A stretch of DNA of 64,000 nucleotides, from assembly GCF_012102705.1 (NCBI RefSeq), contig NZ_JAAVTA010000006.1:62001-126000 (forward strand). Direction: 5' to 3'. Source of the stretch: Haematospirillum sp. H1815 (GTDB lineage: Bacteria > Pseudomonadota > Alphaproteobacteria > Rhodospirillales > Rhodospirillaceae). How positions within the stretch are numbered: the first letter of the stretch is position 1; the number at the start of each line of letters is the position of its first letter. Both the position numbers and the translations under genes were made by a program. A model generated the notes under the pieces. It searched no databases. It was given only the letters and a program-made list of their open reading frames with translations, and was not told where the DNA came from. Below, piece by piece: positions 8,816 through 18,276 of this stretch.

Positions 8816-9736
8816 ATGGCTGACATCTCCCTTACTGCCTCCAGCCGGGCGAACCTGTTGTCACTGCAGTATACGCAGTCTTTGGTCAATCGTACCCAAG
8901 GGCGTCTGTCAACAGGCAAGGCCGTATCTTCGGTTATTGATGATGCCCTGAAATACTTTCAGGCCAAATCACTCAGTGACCGTTCCCGCGATCTCTCTGC
9001 GCGCAAGGACTCGATTGACCAAGGGATCAACGCCCTGAAGGTGGTGGTCGAGACAACCGAGCGACTTGAGCAGCTGGCCAACCAGATGCGCGGTATTGTC
9101 AACAGCTCGCGTACGGCGACCAAGGAACAGCGGCAGGAATTCACGTCGCAGCTTGGCTCGCTGGCCTGGCAGATCCAGAAGCTGATTGATGATACGTCCT
9201 ATCAGGGTCAGAATCTGCTGAACTCCTCAGCGGCCAAGCTGACAGTTTATTTCTCTGAAAAAGCTGACTCAAAGCTGGAGATCAACGGCCTGAACTTCAA
9301 CGCTTCGCGTTTGTTCCGTACGACCATCAATGGCGTATTGAGCATGAATGTTTCAAAGGCGGGTTTGGGGATTACTGTTCTCCAACGTCTCGGATTTACG
9401 GCGGCTCTTTCAGTCTATAACCTTTCGGTTGCGCCAAATCTGGCCAGCTATAACAACTTTGCCGACAAGGTTACCAACCGGTTGGAACGCACAATCGACA
9501 ACGTGCGCGCCAAGGCAGCATCCTTTGGTGGTGCAGTGGCTATCCTCCAGGTGAGACTGGACTTTACCAAAAACTATACAAACATCCTGTCTGAAGGGTC
9601 TGACAAGCTTGTTCTTGCCGACCTGAACGAGGAAGGCGCAAACCTTCTGGCCCTGCAGACCCGGCAACAGCTGGGGATTCAGGCCCTGTCGTTCGCTGGT
9701 CAGTCTGAACAGTCGGTGCTGCAGCTCTTCAGGTAG
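8816..9736 (+). CDS. Flagellin
   Basis: A 306-residue structural subunit of the flagellar filament, exported by the flagellar type III system. It has the conserved N-terminal helix (ANLLSLQYTQSLVNRTQGRLSTGKAVSS, shortened here) with the DDALKYFQAK segment and a C-terminal D0 helix ending QQLGIQALSFAGQSEQSVLQLF. The central variable region is short, as in many alphaproteobacterial flagellins. ATG 8816 is preferred over an upstream in-frame start at 8756 because an AGAGG site precedes it and the N-terminus then matches the family (MADISLT). A strong terminator follows at 9763. The divergent pse operon suggests that this protein is glycosylated with pseudaminic acid, which is inference. Confidence 0.93.
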   Translation: MADISLTASSRANLLSLQYTQSLVNRTQGRLSTGKAVSSVIDDALKYFQAKSLSDRSRDLSARKDSIDQGINALKVVVETTERLEQLANQMRGIVNSSRTATKEQRQEFTSQLGSLAWQIQKLIDDTSYQGQNLLNSSAAKLTVYFSEKADSKLEINGLNFNASRLFRTTINGVLSMNVSKAGLGITVLQRLGFTAALSVYNLSVAPNLASYNNFADKVTNRLERTIDNVRAKAASFGGAVAILQVRLDFTKNYTNILSEGSDKLVLADLNEEGANLLALQTRQQLGIQALSFAGQSEQSVLQLFR

Positions 9737-9762
9737 TGTGCTGTTTCCTTGTTGCATATGTG

Positions 9763-9794
9763 CGGTGCCGGATGAACAACCCGGCACCGTTTTT
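9763..9794 (+). terminator. Rho-independent terminator of the flagellin gene
   Basis: A perfect 9-bp stem (CGGTGCCGG / CCGGCACCG, loop of 9 nt) followed by TTTTTCTTT, 27 nt after the flagellin stop codon. Confidence 0.9.
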
Positions 9795-9881
9795 CTTTGC
9801 CACAGTTTGCAGACGTTTCTTATGGTGATACCCGTTCTCGGGTGCAGGTGGTTTTGGCCTGTTTATCTGTGGGGTATCGGA

Positions 9882-10202
9882 ATGTCTGTTTACTGGGTTG
9901 TCTTGTTTCTGGCCGTTATTACCGAGGTGATGTGGGCACTCAGCCTCAAGGCTGTCCAGCAGGAGCCCGGGGTTATGACACTTGGAAGCTGTTTGCTTCT
10001 GACGGTTCTGAATATCGGGCTTTTGTCCTTTGTCATGAGGGGAATCCCGATTGGGACGGCCTATGCAGTCTGGACCGGGTTAGGGGCTGTCGGGGTTGTT
10101 GCCGCCGGAATCATCCTGCACCAAGACCCGCTGACGGTCCGGCGGGTTGTCTTTACCGCATTGATTGTCTGCGGAGTCATAGGCTTGAAACTGGAATCCT
10201 GA
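9882..10202 (+). CDS. Small multidrug resistance family exporter, Gdx/SugE type
   Basis: A 106-residue inner-membrane protein with four predicted helices. Glu at position 13 (EVMWALSLK) is the conserved proton- and substrate-binding residue of SMR proteins. The GTAYAVWTGLGAVG segment and the short VCGVIGLKLES end match the SugE/Gdx branch, whose studied members export guanidinium by proton antiport, rather than EmrE. ATG 9882 gives the family length. No guanidine riboswitch was recognised upstream; the 87 nt after the flagellin terminator hold only a weak ACCCG-TTCT-CGGGT hairpin. SMR proteins act as dual-topology dimers; no partner gene is adjacent, consistent with a homodimer. Confidence 0.88.
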   Translation: MSVYWVVLFLAVITEVMWALSLKAVQQEPGVMTLGSCLLLTVLNIGLLSFVMRGIPIGTAYAVWTGLGAVGVVAAGIILHQDPLTVRRVVFTALIVCGVIGLKLES

Positions 10203-10220
10203 CTCACGCACATGTTATCG

Positions 10221-10448
10221 CTATGCGCTGGCTGGCGGGTTTCCCTGGCTGGTGTCCTCAGCCTCAAGCGGGCAGGTCTGGAAACCGAACAGGACGTAAA
10301 CCGGGCAGTAGCCAAACACGGCGGTCAGCAGCGGGATTACTCCTACATAGCCCCACACATCAATGGCCCCGACAAGGGCTGAACCAATCAGCGCAACGCC
10401 TGCAATCAGGCGCAGGGCCCGGTCTATTGTTCCCATGTTGCGTTTCAT
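10221..10448 (-). CDS. DUF2892 (YgaP-like) small membrane protein
   Basis: A 75-residue protein with the DUF2892 pattern: MKRNMGTIDRALRLIAG at the start, two hydrophobic helices, and a GYCPVYVLFGFQTCP motif that conserves the CP cysteines. The family is widespread and often fused to rhodanese domains; its function is not established. Its ATG overlaps the stop codon of the upstream exonuclease gene by 4 nt (ATGA), so it is the last gene of a three-gene minus-strand operon. Confidence 0.8.
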   Translation of the reverse strand: MKRNMGTIDRALRLIAGVALIGSALVGAIDVWGYVGVIPLLTAVFGYCPVYVLFGFQTCPLEAEDTSQGNPPASA

Positions 10449-11083
10449 GATCGTTCTCCGTGTTTCCGCACAGGTTTGCTACGAAGTTTCATATACATCA
10501 GGGCTGTCATAACGGCGTCGTCCAAGGCATTGTGGGCTTGGAGGCGTGGCAGGTCCAGTGTTTGCATCATGGTATCGAAGCGTAGGTCAACATGCCCCCT
10601 CCACAGCGGATCGTGCCGTGTAATTTCTCTGTCGTAGTAGAGAGAAGATACCTCGATTCGGCGATTCGGAAGGCGAATCCCCAGCCATGGTTTCAGCAGT
10701 CGGTTTACCAGTGCAATATCAAATTCCAGATAATAACCGACCAGCGGGCGCGTGCCGATGAAGTGCAGGAAGCGCGCCATGGCCTCCTGTGGGGCAAAGC
10801 CACCGGCCACATCGGTTTCACGCAGATGGTGGATGCGGATGGCATCCCGGTTTATGGCCCGACCCGGGCGAATGAACAGTTCCAGGCTCCGGCTGGTCAG
10901 GATCCGGTTTCCGCGAATACGGACCGCAGCCAGCGAGATAATATCATCCTTTTCCCGGTCCAGGCCGGTTGTTTCGCAATCAAAGCAGACGACTTCGTCC
11001 GGGTGTTCTGGCCCGAACAGGAAGCGCCACGACAGATCTTTCAGGCAGCGTCTGTTCCAGGCATGGCTGAGCAGCGAGAACAC
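10445..11083 (-). CDS. DnaQ-like 3'-5' exonuclease (DEDDh)
   Basis: A 212-residue exonuclease of the DNA polymerase III epsilon superfamily. Motif I is FDCETTGLD (metal-binding D35 and E37), followed by a GYYLEFDIALVN motif II and an HNALDDA motif III with the DEDDh-type histidine. It has no clamp-binding C-terminal tail, so it is a stand-alone exonuclease rather than the replicative proofreader. The GTG start at 11083 is supported by a GGAAAGGG ribosome site 7 nt upstream. It begins 14 nt after the DUF294 gene; the same pair occurs together in many proteobacteria (known of the families), suggesting a joint nucleotide-signalling role. Substrate unknown. Confidence 0.85.
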   Translation of the reverse strand: MFSLLSHAWNRRCLKDLSWRFLFGPEHPDEVVCFDCETTGLDREKDDIISLAAVRIRGNRILTSRSLELFIRPGRAINRDAIRIHHLRETDVAGGFAPQEAMARFLHFIGTRPLVGYYLEFDIALVNRLLKPWLGIRLPNRRIEVSSLYYDREITRHDPLWRGHVDLRFDTMMQTLDLPRLQAHNALDDAVMTALMYMKLRSKPVRKHGERS

Positions 11084-11097
11084 AGGGTAGCCCTTTC

Positions 11098-12912
11098 CTA
11101 GAATGCATCCAGACGCAGGCGCGTCACCAGGTGATTGCGGAAACGGCGGACAATCGCCAGGGAATCCCGCAGGGCATCGTACTGCAGCTTGCCAAGGGTC
11201 CCGGGATTGATCAGGGTGTCTGTGCCTGCGATATCCGTACCTTTATGGCCAATGCTGGTTCCAAGGCGCAGCTCCATCATGAACTGCAGGGCCTCTACCA
11301 ATTCATCGGCCAGGCCGCGGTCAAGTTTTCCAGTGTCCCGCAGGGTATCAATGCGATCAAAAGTATTGGTTTCCATGATCCGTCCCTGCAGGGCGAGTGC
11401 CCTGACACCATGTATAACGGGAAAGATTCCGGCCTTCTTGATATCCAGGGGATCGCTGCGACTGCCTCCTTGCAGCAGGGTGTGCCACAGGCCGCCCCCG
11501 GGAGTATCAAACCACAACACAGGTCGTGCAAAATGGCTGATGAACATGTCGCTGTTGCTGACGCGGCTGAAAAGATTTTCCTTCAGGCTGTGCAGCAACA
11601 ACGGGGACCCGGCAACCGGCTGTGCATCCAGGAATGCGGCCAGGTTGATGAAGCTTTGTTCACTGGGTTGATCTATCCACTGGAACAGGTTGTCGCGGAA
11701 GGCGGAACAGGTTTTCCGCCATTGGGGGTTGGAGACCATGATGTTGCCGGGGCAAGGTGGCCATCCAAACCGGATCATGGCTTCTGTAAAGCGCTGACAC
11801 AGGGGTTCCAGCGCATCCGGATCAATGCTGTCTTCGACAATCAGGGCATTGTCCTGGTCGGTCCGGGCCATTTGTTCGCCACGTCCTTCCGATCCCATCA
11901 CAATCAGGCAGCTTTTTTCCCCAAGTTCCGGTTCGGCCAGAAACTGGAACAGGCGTCTTTGCAGCTTGCGCGAAAGATCTGAGACCATTTCGGCAATAAA
12001 GCGGACCTTGACCCCCGAGCCATGCAGCCCTCTTAACAGGGGATCAAATGACCGGGCGGCCTTGTCCAGGGTATCAACAGAGTCAGCTCGCTCGATCTGG
12101 ATGGCAACCAGATGGGAATGACTGGACATGTAGCCAAGCAGATCGATCAATTCCAGGACACCGATAACGTGGCCGTCATGAAGGACAGGCAGCCGGCGTA
12201 CACCGTGCCTGGTCATCATGACCTGGGCATTGAACAGGAAGTCATCGGCACGGACAGTTATTGTTCCGAAGCTGGCGCATTGTTCGACCGGTGTATACAG
12301 CGGTTTCTGTTCAATCAGAACCGCTTCGCGGATATCGCTGCCGGACAGAATTCCAATGCGACCATCAGCGTGTTTTACCAACAGGCTGGTGGCGTGGTTT
12401 TTCTTCATTATCAGTGCGGCATCGCGCAGTCCTGTTGTGCCATCGGCAAAAACGGGCGGATGCAGGTAGGCATCACCGACCTTGGCGACCATAAAGGCCG
12501 CCATACCCCTGTTTGTCCGGGCTTCGGCACGAGCCAGAAGACGTTCGCTGACCGATGCGGTGAAGTACCGTTCAAAAGGTAGGTTGCTGCGGCACAGGTC
12601 CAGCAGCAGTTGGCGCGGAAGTGTATAGGCCAGCGTTTCTTCCCGTGCCTCGCATACAGGGGACGCACGCCCGCGTATCAAGGTCATGGCGCCGACGCAG
12701 TCCCCCGGTCCATGGACGGTGACCAAGGTGTCACCGTCATATTCCGTGACAATGCCCTTCATGATGACAAACAGGTGGTCTTGTGCTGTGTCTGGTGATG
12801 TCAGGCGTTCACCGGGCTGGAAGTAGGCAATGTCGGCCGCGCGTGCAACCTTCTCCCGTCCCGGGGTGTCCAGAAGGTCAAACGGTGGCATGGAAAAATC
12901 AAAGGCACTCAT
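11098..12912 (-). CDS. cNMP-binding / tandem CBS / DUF294 nucleotidyltransferase-like protein
   Basis: About 604 residues from ATG 12912 (a GTG at 12927 is also possible). The N-terminal 130 residues form a cyclic-nucleotide-binding-type domain (FVIMKGIVTEYDGD, GPGDCVGAMTLI). Two CBS motifs follow (about 150-275), then a DUF294 nucleotidyltransferase-like core with GSEGRGEQMARTDQDNALI and a DUF294 C-terminal helical domain. The GSEGR...DQDNA signature resembles the active site of GlnD-type nucleotidyltransferases. It is soluble, and probably a sensor of nucleotides controlling a transferase activity. Target unknown. First gene of an operon with the exonuclease and the DUF2892 protein. Confidence 0.83.
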   Translation of the reverse strand: MSAFDFSMPPFDLLDTPGREKVARAADIAYFQPGERLTSPDTAQDHLFVIMKGIVTEYDGDTLVTVHGPGDCVGAMTLIRGRASPVCEAREETLAYTLPRQLLLDLCRSNLPFERYFTASVSERLLARAEARTNRGMAAFMVAKVGDAYLHPPVFADGTTGLRDAALIMKKNHATSLLVKHADGRIGILSGSDIREAVLIEQKPLYTPVEQCASFGTITVRADDFLFNAQVMMTRHGVRRLPVLHDGHVIGVLELIDLLGYMSSHSHLVAIQIERADSVDTLDKAARSFDPLLRGLHGSGVKVRFIAEMVSDLSRKLQRRLFQFLAEPELGEKSCLIVMGSEGRGEQMARTDQDNALIVEDSIDPDALEPLCQRFTEAMIRFGWPPCPGNIMVSNPQWRKTCSAFRDNLFQWIDQPSEQSFINLAAFLDAQPVAGSPLLLHSLKENLFSRVSNSDMFISHFARPVLWFDTPGGGLWHTLLQGGSRSDPLDIKKAGIFPVIHGVRALALQGRIMETNTFDRIDTLRDTGKLDRGLADELVEALQFMMELRLGTSIGHKGTDIAGTDTLINPGTLGKLQYDALRDSLAIVRRFRNHLVTRLRLDAF

Positions 12913-12950
12913 CGGGCCTGTATCCACAACATCAGGCGGGTTTACAGATG

Positions 12951-12989
12951 AAAAAGCCCCCGGCGTGCCTTGTGTGCATCCCGGGGGCT
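12951..12989 (-). terminator. Rho-independent terminator of actP
   Basis: A perfect 9-bp GC-rich stem (AGCCCCCGG / CCGGGGGCT). On the minus strand it is followed by a TTTTT run (12955-12951), 25 nt after the actP stop codon. Confidence 0.85.
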
Positions 12990-13013
12990 TCCGTTTTGCC
13001 GGGGTTCTTGTTC

Positions 13014-14687
13014 CTAGTGCTTGGACGCTCCCTCTGCACCCAGGCCAGTTTGTGAACGGACATACTGGTCTTCAAAGGCCTCCATTTCGGCGGCGGCCGT
13101 GGCGGAAGAGTCCGTCTTCGACATAATCCACGCGACCAGGAACGCCAGAGGCATGGAAATGATGGCCGGGTTGCTGTACGGGAAAATGGCAGCAGGATGT
13201 CCCAGAACCGTTTTCCAGACCGGCGGGCCCAGCACAACAAGAACCGTGGCGCATATCAGCCCGGAGAAGCCGCCATAAAAGGCCCCTTTTGTCGTCAGCC
13301 CTTTCCAGAACATCGACAGGAAGAGAACCGGGAAATTAGCGGATGCCGCAACCGAAAACGCCAAGCCAACCATGAAAGCGATATTTTGGCTTTCGAAGGC
13401 AATGCCCAGCAGGATTGCGATAATCCCCAAGCACAGGGTTGTGATCTTGGATACCCTGATCTCGTCGGCTTCCTCGGCTTTCCCGTCGCGGAAGACAGAA
13501 GCATAGAGATCATGGGAAACGGCCGAGGCACCGGACAGGGTCAACCCGGCGACAACAGCCAGGATTGTGGCAAAGGCAACCGCAGAGATAAAGCCCAGGA
13601 AGACATCGCCCCCCACTGCGGCCGCGAGATGAATGGCGGCCATGTTCGATCCGCCCTTGATCCCTTTTCCGTCTGCTGCCATGAACTCTGGATGTCCCAG
13701 AACCAGAACAATGGCCCCGAACCCGATGATGAAGGTCAGAATGTAGAAGTAACCGATGAATCCGGTCGCATAGAATACGGACTTACGGGCTTCTTTGGCA
13801 TCCGAGACAGTAAAGAAGCGCATGAGGATGTGGGGCAGCCCCGCGGTTCCGAACATCAGGGCAATGCCCAGCGATATGGCATCAATCGGGTCGGATACCA
13901 AGCCACCGGGGGCCATAAGGGCTTTGCCCTTTGGGCTGTTAGCCACAGCACGCGCAAACATTTCTTCCGGTGAGAAGCCAACAGTGGAGAGCACCATGAT
14001 CGCCATGAAGGTTGCGCCTGACAGCAGCAAGACAGCCTTGATGATCTGGACCCACGTTGTGGCCAGCATGCCGCCGAACATGACGTAAGCCACCATCAGA
14101 ATGCCAACCACCGCAACAGCGAGGCTGTAGTCCAGACCAAAAAGCAGCTGGATCAGTTTGCCGGCCCCGACCATCTGGGCAATCAGGTACAGGATGACAA
14201 CAACCAATGTTCCGGATGCGGCCATGGACCGAACCGGCGTTTGCTGGAGCCGGAAAGATGCGACATCGGCAAAGGTGTATTTACCCAGGTTGCGCAGGCG
14301 TTCAGCCACCAGGAACAGGATAATCGGCCATCCGACAAGGAAGCCGATCGAATAGATCAGGCCATCAAAGCCCGATGTAAACACCAAGCCAGCAATCCCC
14401 AGGAACGAGGCTGCGGACATGTAGTCACCGGCAATGGCCAGCCCATTCTGGAAGCCGGTGATACCGCCTCCCGCCGCATAGAAATCCTTGGCCGATTTTG
14501 TGCGTTTGGCAGCCCAGTATGTAATACCGAGCGTTGCTGCAACAAACGCAAGAAACATGGCAATGGCGGTCCAGTTGGTTGCCTGTTTCTGGACAGCGCC
14601 GTCAACGGAACCTGCCCCCAAGGCTGTGGATGCAGCCAGAACAAGGGGGCAGGCAAGAAGGAGGGAAAAGCCGGAACGATGCAACAT
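13014..14687 (-). CDS. actP: Cation/acetate symporter (sodium:solute symporter family)
   Basis: A 557-residue inner-membrane permease of the SSS family with about 13 hydrophobic segments after a probable signal peptide ([20 protein letters not shown]...). Motifs of the ActP branch include [31 protein letters not shown] and [21 protein letters not shown]. The family imports acetate and other short carboxylates with a cation. It starts at ATG 14687, sharing one base with the stop of the DUF485 gene. The DUF485-actP pair is a standard arrangement. Confidence 0.9.
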   Translation of the reverse strand: MLHRSGFSLLLACPLVLAASTALGAGSVDGAVQKQATNWTAIAMFLAFVAATLGITYWAAKRTKSAKDFYAAGGGITGFQNGLAIAGDYMSAASFLGIAGLVFTSGFDGLIYSIGFLVGWPIILFLVAERLRNLGKYTFADVASFRLQQTPVRSMAASGTLVVVILYLIAQMVGAGKLIQLLFGLDYSLAVAVVGILMVAYVMFGGMLATTWVQIIKAVLLLSGATFMAIMVLSTVGFSPEEMFARAVANSPKGKALMAPGGLVSDPIDAISLGIALMFGTAGLPHILMRFFTVSDAKEARKSVFYATGFIGYFYILTFIIGFGAIVLVLGHPEFMAADGKGIKGGSNMAAIHLAAAVGGDVFLGFISAVAFATILAVVAGLTLSGASAVSHDLYASVFRDGKAEEADEIRVSKITTLCLGIIAILLGIAFESQNIAFMVGLAFSVAASANFPVLFLSMFWKGLTTKGAFYGGFSGLICATVLVVLGPPVWKTVLGHPAAIFPYSNPAIISMPLAFLVAWIMSKTDSSATAAAEMEAFEDQYVRSQTGLGAEGASKH

Positions 14688-14995
14688 CAGCGGGATTCCT
14701 CCACAATCTGGCGGGTCAGATCATCGTATTCGCTATTGGCTCGGGCAACATAGATCCCTGTCAGGACAAAGGCGGACACGATAACACCAATTCCTATGGG
14801 AATCCCGACTGTTGTAACGCCTTTATCCGAGATGGGAATTCCGAACAGGGATGGAGAGAAGGCGATAACAGCAATAAAGCCGAAGTATATGGCCAGCATG
14901 ATCACCGAAAGAATCCATGCAAAACGGGTGCGCCGTGTGCAGAGATCGTGAAATTTTGGATTGGATCGAACTTTCTCGTACACTGTGCTGGACAC
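14687..14995 (-). CDS. DUF485 family membrane protein (YjcH-like)
   Basis: A 102-residue protein with two predicted transmembrane helices ([20 protein letters not shown] and a second around 65-88). It matches the DUF485 proteins encoded directly before ActP permeases, whose exact role is not settled. The GTG start at 14995 is supported by GGGAGGA 6 nt upstream. It is the first gene of the two-gene acetate transport operon. Confidence 0.87.
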   Translation of the reverse strand: MSSTVYEKVRSNPKFHDLCTRRTRFAWILSVIMLAIYFGFIAVIAFSPSLFGIPISDKGVTTVGIPIGIGVIVSAFVLTGIYVARANSEYDDLTRQIVEESR

Positions 14996-15430
14996 GATAT
15001 TCCTCCCGTTTTCTACTGCATCGTATTTCTTGATCCATATTGGCTTGTAAAAGCTGGCTACGACATGCAGCGCCTATTACGGCACTGTACACAGCGTGTT
15101 ATTTGACACTAATTACGCTTATAGCATGTAGGGCGTAATCAAGATATCGTGAATAAGGAAGAATTCCACAACAAAATATGCAAGAGACTCTGGTCTAGGT
15201 TGCATTTGTAGGGCGGAGTTTTTCCGGAAGAGATAAAGAGAACAGATACGGACGTTATGTATTGTCTGTCTTGGCGTGACTTCAATGTTTCATGATCACC
15301 GCGCTTTTTCTCTGATTGCCACGTTAACAGGTGCACCAGAGCCTGTTGTGCCTGTGTTGTCATGACGTGATACCGTCCCGGATGACCCCTTCTGTCACGA
15401 AAGCAGGCAGAGTCATCCGAGACGTGTTTT
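14996..15430. other. Intergenic region upstream of the DUF485-actP operon
   Basis: A 435-nt stretch without a supportable gene. It should hold the promoter of the DUF485-actP operon and the 3' flank of the EamA gene. Overlapping short frames on both strands lack family features or ribosome sites. No clear promoter or terminator was identified. Confidence 0.5.
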
Positions 15431-16351
15431 TTATGAGGATGGTTTTGTTTCCGGGGAGACAGACGGGAGAGGATCTGTCCGGATTTCTTCCGTTTTCCGG
15501 TTTGCGTGCAGGGCTTGTCTCCACAAGATGGTCCCGACACCCGTAAGGGTAAGGAGTGCACCACCAACCTTCCACGCTGTTACATCCTCGCCGAGCAGCA
15601 GAACACCAACAGTCATGCCGACAACGGGATTAAGTAGGGAGAAGGGGACAACATGGCTGACCGGGTGTCGGCGCAATAACCAGTACCACAGGCCGTATGC
15701 GATAATCGATGATGCGACCGCTGTATAAAGAAGGGCAATCCAGGTTTGGTATCCGGCAGATGCGATGGCTTGCATCTGTCCTTCTTCAGTCAACCAGGAC
15801 CACAGCGCCGTTTGCGGGAAGGCAAACAGGCTCATCCAGCCGGACAAGGCGACCGGGTTGACGGTACTGGTTTTTTTGGCCAACAAGTTGGATACTGCCC
15901 ACGCGAAAGCCGAGATGATCAGCAACAAGGCCGGTGCAAGCGCGGGGACGTCAGGGCCGCCAGCCAGAAGAGCCGCGCCGGAGAAAGCAACGGCCAACCC
16001 CCCTATGCGCCAGGGACCAAGCTTTTCGCGGTACAAGATGACACCAAGAAGAGCAGAAAACGGAACACCCAACTGAATCAGGATACCGGTTGTTCCGGCG
16101 CTGATATCAGCCATACCGATAAACAGCAGGGCAAAGTGGAGTGTGCCCAGTGTGAAGGAAAGCAGGATGACATCACGCAACGCATTCAGCGGGATACGCA
16201 GAAAAGGAACGACCAAAAGGGCGACCAGGCCAAAGCGCAGCGTGACCAGAAGGATGGGGGGGAAGTCTGCAAGTCCGGTTTTGACGGCAACAAAGTTCAG
16301 GCCCCACAAAACCTGAACCAACAGGGCAAGAAAGATGTCAACAGGGCGCAC
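15431..16351 (-). CDS. EamA/DMT family transporter
   Basis: About 306 residues with ten predicted helices in two EamA repeats (VLWGLNFVAVKTG and FAWAVSNLLAKKT open the halves; PVVGMTVGVLLLGE is typical of the second). Closest by pattern to the YdeD-type amino-acid and metabolite exporters; the substrate cannot be told. The GTG start at 16351 is preferred because GGAG sits 7 nt upstream and the protein then begins MRPVDIFLALLVQ as in relatives; the longer TTG start at 16366 has no ribosome site. It ends in a hydrophilic Ser/Pro-rich tail. It lies 38 nt downstream of the DnaJ-like gene on the same strand. Confidence 0.87.
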   Translation of the reverse strand: MRPVDIFLALLVQVLWGLNFVAVKTGLADFPPILLVTLRFGLVALLVVPFLRIPLNALRDVILLSFTLGTLHFALLFIGMADISAGTTGILIQLGVPFSALLGVILYREKLGPWRIGGLAVAFSGAALLAGGPDVPALAPALLLIISAFAWAVSNLLAKKTSTVNPVALSGWMSLFAFPQTALWSWLTEEGQMQAIASAGYQTWIALLYTAVASSIIAYGLWYWLLRRHPVSHVVPFSLLNPVVGMTVGVLLLGEDVTAWKVGGALLTLTGVGTILWRQALHANRKTEEIRTDPLPSVSPETKPSS

Positions 16352-16389
16352 GAAAAAACTCCGCAAAACGGGAATGTGGGATCTGGAGG

Positions 16390-17169
16390 TTAACGGCGCA
16401 GGCCACGATGGCGGGCAATCTCATCCCATGCTGCGTTGATGGATGCCATGCGTACACCGGCTGCGGCTATATCAGCCGGGCTTGCACCCTGTGCCGTCAG
16501 GGCATCGGGATGATTTGTGCGCAGCAGGGCTCGGTAGGCCTTGCGCACCGTGTCATCATCGTCGTTATCTCGGACGCCAAGCGTGGAATAGGCTTCATGT
16601 AGCCCCATTCCAGTACCGCCGGGCATCGTGCCGGGCCGACGTCCCAAGGCAGCTGCCATTGTGTCCAGTGCTTCCTGAACCGTGGCTGAAGGTTTTCCTT
16701 CGCAGGCTGAAAAAGCACCCAAAGCGGCAAGAAGGGCATCGGCCCTGTCGGGGTCGTTGTCCAGAAGAACAGCCAGTCCCCGCAGCAGGGGGAGTGGAAG
16801 CTCGGGCATATCATAGCCCCGGGTGAACAGGGCAAGGGCGGTTTCTCTGTCCTGAGGTGCCAAGGACAGGACCCGGAACAAGGCTGTTTGCCCCCGGTCG
16901 GGGTCCCAGCCAGACAATCTGGCCAGATGACCGGACAGGATCAGCAGGGCCGCTGACAGGGCGGTGTCGGTTGTCCCCGCCTGGAACTGGCGCAGGGATA
17001 CTTCGGCAATGCGGAAGAATCCCAGAGGATCAAAGGTACGGAAGACGCCTTGGCGATCCCAGAAAAAGTGGCCAAAAGACGCCCCCAGGAGAGCGCCAAG
17101 CGGTCCCCCGGTCATCAGTCCCGCCATTCCACCGAATACCTTGCCCCACATTGCTCCAGTCCATCGCAT
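16390..17169 (-). CDS. DjlA-like protein with C-terminal J domain
   Basis: About 259 residues. It starts with a glycine-rich membrane-associated segment (MWGKVFGGMAGLMTGGPLGALLGASFGH), followed by a TerB/DjlA-like helical region (about 50-170) and a C-terminal J domain (YSTLGVRDNDDDDTVRKAYRALLRTNHPD) in which NHPD replaces the canonical HPD context. The J domain would stimulate an Hsp70 ATPase (DnaK). The start is uncertain: ATG 17184, 17169 or 17151 are all in frame. A longer open frame to 17598 runs antisense over the deacylase gene and is not credible. Divergent from the deacylase gene. Confidence 0.8.
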   Translation of the reverse strand: MRWTGAMWGKVFGGMAGLMTGGPLGALLGASFGHFFWDRQGVFRTFDPLGFFRIAEVSLRQFQAGTTDTALSAALLILSGHLARLSGWDPDRGQTALFRVLSLAPQDRETALALFTRGYDMPELPLPLLRGLAVLLDNDPDRADALLAALGAFSACEGKPSATVQEALDTMAAALGRRPGTMPGGTGMGLHEAYSTLGVRDNDDDDTVRKAYRALLRTNHPDALTAQGASPADIAAAGVRMASINAAWDEIARHRGLRR

Positions 17170-17269
17170 GCGCCCGGTCACCATGTCGCTTGACCGGCGT
17201 GCCGTCAAGACGGCACGATTTTTCTTTTGTGCAGGGCAGGTAGCATTTTTTGTCAGTGCTGGAGGTTTT

Positions 17270-17815
17270 ATGACATCTTTTATATCCCGGGCGGAGCTGT
17301 TTACCTTTCTGAACCACCTTGGAATCAAGACCATAACCCGGGAGCATGTCCCGGTCTTTACCGTGGAGGACGGGGCTGAATGCTGGGCTGATATCCCCGG
17401 CGTGCATTGCAAGAACCTGTTCCTGCGGGATGCTGGCCGCCAGAACTGGCTTCTGGTTGCCCCGGTACAGCGCCGGATTGATCTGAAGACCTTGCCTGAT
17501 CGCATTGGGTCACGGCGGTTGTCGTTTGGTTCAGCCGATCGTTTGTGGGCAACCCTTGGGGTGCGCCCGGGGTCGGTTACGCCGTTTGCCCTTCTCAATG
17601 ATCGTCAGGAGCAATCCGTGCGTGTGGTTCTGGATGCCTGGATGATGCAGCAACCCCTGCTGAACTTTCATCCCCTGGAAAATACGGCGACAACGACCAT
17701 TGCGGCATCGGACCTTCGCCGTTTTCTGGAGGCCTGCGGACACGTGGTGTCGCTGGCTGTGCTGGATCCAGAGGCCGTTAACCCCGTCAGCGTGCCGGCC
17801 TGCAATACGATCTAG
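17270..17815 (+). CDS. Prolyl-tRNA editing deacylase family (YbaK/ProX-type)
   Basis: A 181-residue stand-alone YbaK/EbsC-fold protein of the ProXp-ala/PrdX type, which hydrolyses mischarged Ala-tRNA(Pro). Supporting patterns are [21 protein letters not shown] near the start, [38 protein letters not shown] and [13 protein letters not shown]. The start ATG 17270 has GGAGG 5 nt upstream. Its stop codon and that of the opposing queF gene share the palindrome CTAG (17812-17815), so the two genes end on the same four bases. Confidence 0.88.
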   Translation: MTSFISRAELFTFLNHLGIKTITREHVPVFTVEDGAECWADIPGVHCKNLFLRDAGRQNWLLVAPVQRRIDLKTLPDRIGSRRLSFGSADRLWATLGVRPGSVTPFALLNDRQEQSVRVVLDAWMMQQPLLNFHPLENTATTTIAASDLRRFLEACGHVVSLAVLDPEAVNPVSVPACNTI

Positions 17816-18276
17816 CCCCGCCCGCGGTATGGAGGCACGCCCTGATCCGGAAGCCAGACTCCGTCAGGCACCGGACCGGTCTGATAAAAGACGTCAATCG
17901 GGATTCCTCCACGCGGGTACCAGTACCCCCCGATCCGCAGCCATACCGGCTTCAGGGCTTCGGCAAGACGTTTCCCGATGTAGACGGTGCAGTCTTCATG
18001 AAAGGCCCCGTGATTGCGGAATGACCCGAGGAACAGCTTCAGGCTCTTGGACTCAACCAAGGTGGCGCCGGGTACATAGTCGATGACCAGGTGGGCAAAG
18101 TCCGGCTGTCCGGTGACCGGGCACAGGCTGGTAAATTCCGGTGCAGCAAAGCGTGCGACATACAGCGTGCCCGGATGCGGGTTGGGCACGGTCTCAAGGG
18201 TGGCTGCTTCCGGAGAGGAGGGCAGGGCAGACGCGTGGCCAAGCTGGGTCAGGCCCGAGGGGTCGCTGTTGGTCAT
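17812..18276 (-). CDS. queF: NADPH-dependent 7-cyano-7-deazaguanine reductase
   Basis: A 154-residue unimodular (YkvM-type) QueF that reduces preQ0 to preQ1. It has the catalytic cysteine C52 ([13 protein letters not shown]), D59, and the substrate and NADPH motif with E75 ([20 protein letters not shown]). The ATG overlaps the tgt stop by four bases (ATGA), making it the last gene of queA-tgt-queF. The order is unusual in that the enzyme acting first in the pathway is encoded last. Confidence 0.93.
   Translation of the reverse strand: MTNSDPSGLTQLGHASALPSSPEAATLETVPNPHPGTLYVARFAAPEFTSLCPVTGQPDFAHLVIDYVPGATLVESKSLKLFLGSFRNHGAFHEDCTVYIGKRLAEALKPVWLRIGGYWYPRGGIPIDVFYQTGPVPDGVWLPDQGVPPYRGRG

Noticed and set aside
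9795-9881. Guanidine riboswitch upstream of the SMR exporter
   Set aside because: Gdx genes often carry one, but I see only a weak 5-bp hairpin and no ACGR loop pair typical of the guanidine-II class.
15139-15567. Minus-strand frame overlapping the 3' end of the EamA gene
   Set aside because: Overlaps a clear transporter in another frame and has no motifs.
17185-17598. Long N-terminal extension of the DnaJ-like protein
   Set aside because: It runs antisense across the deacylase gene and its promoter, and is Arg/Ser-rich like a shadow frame.
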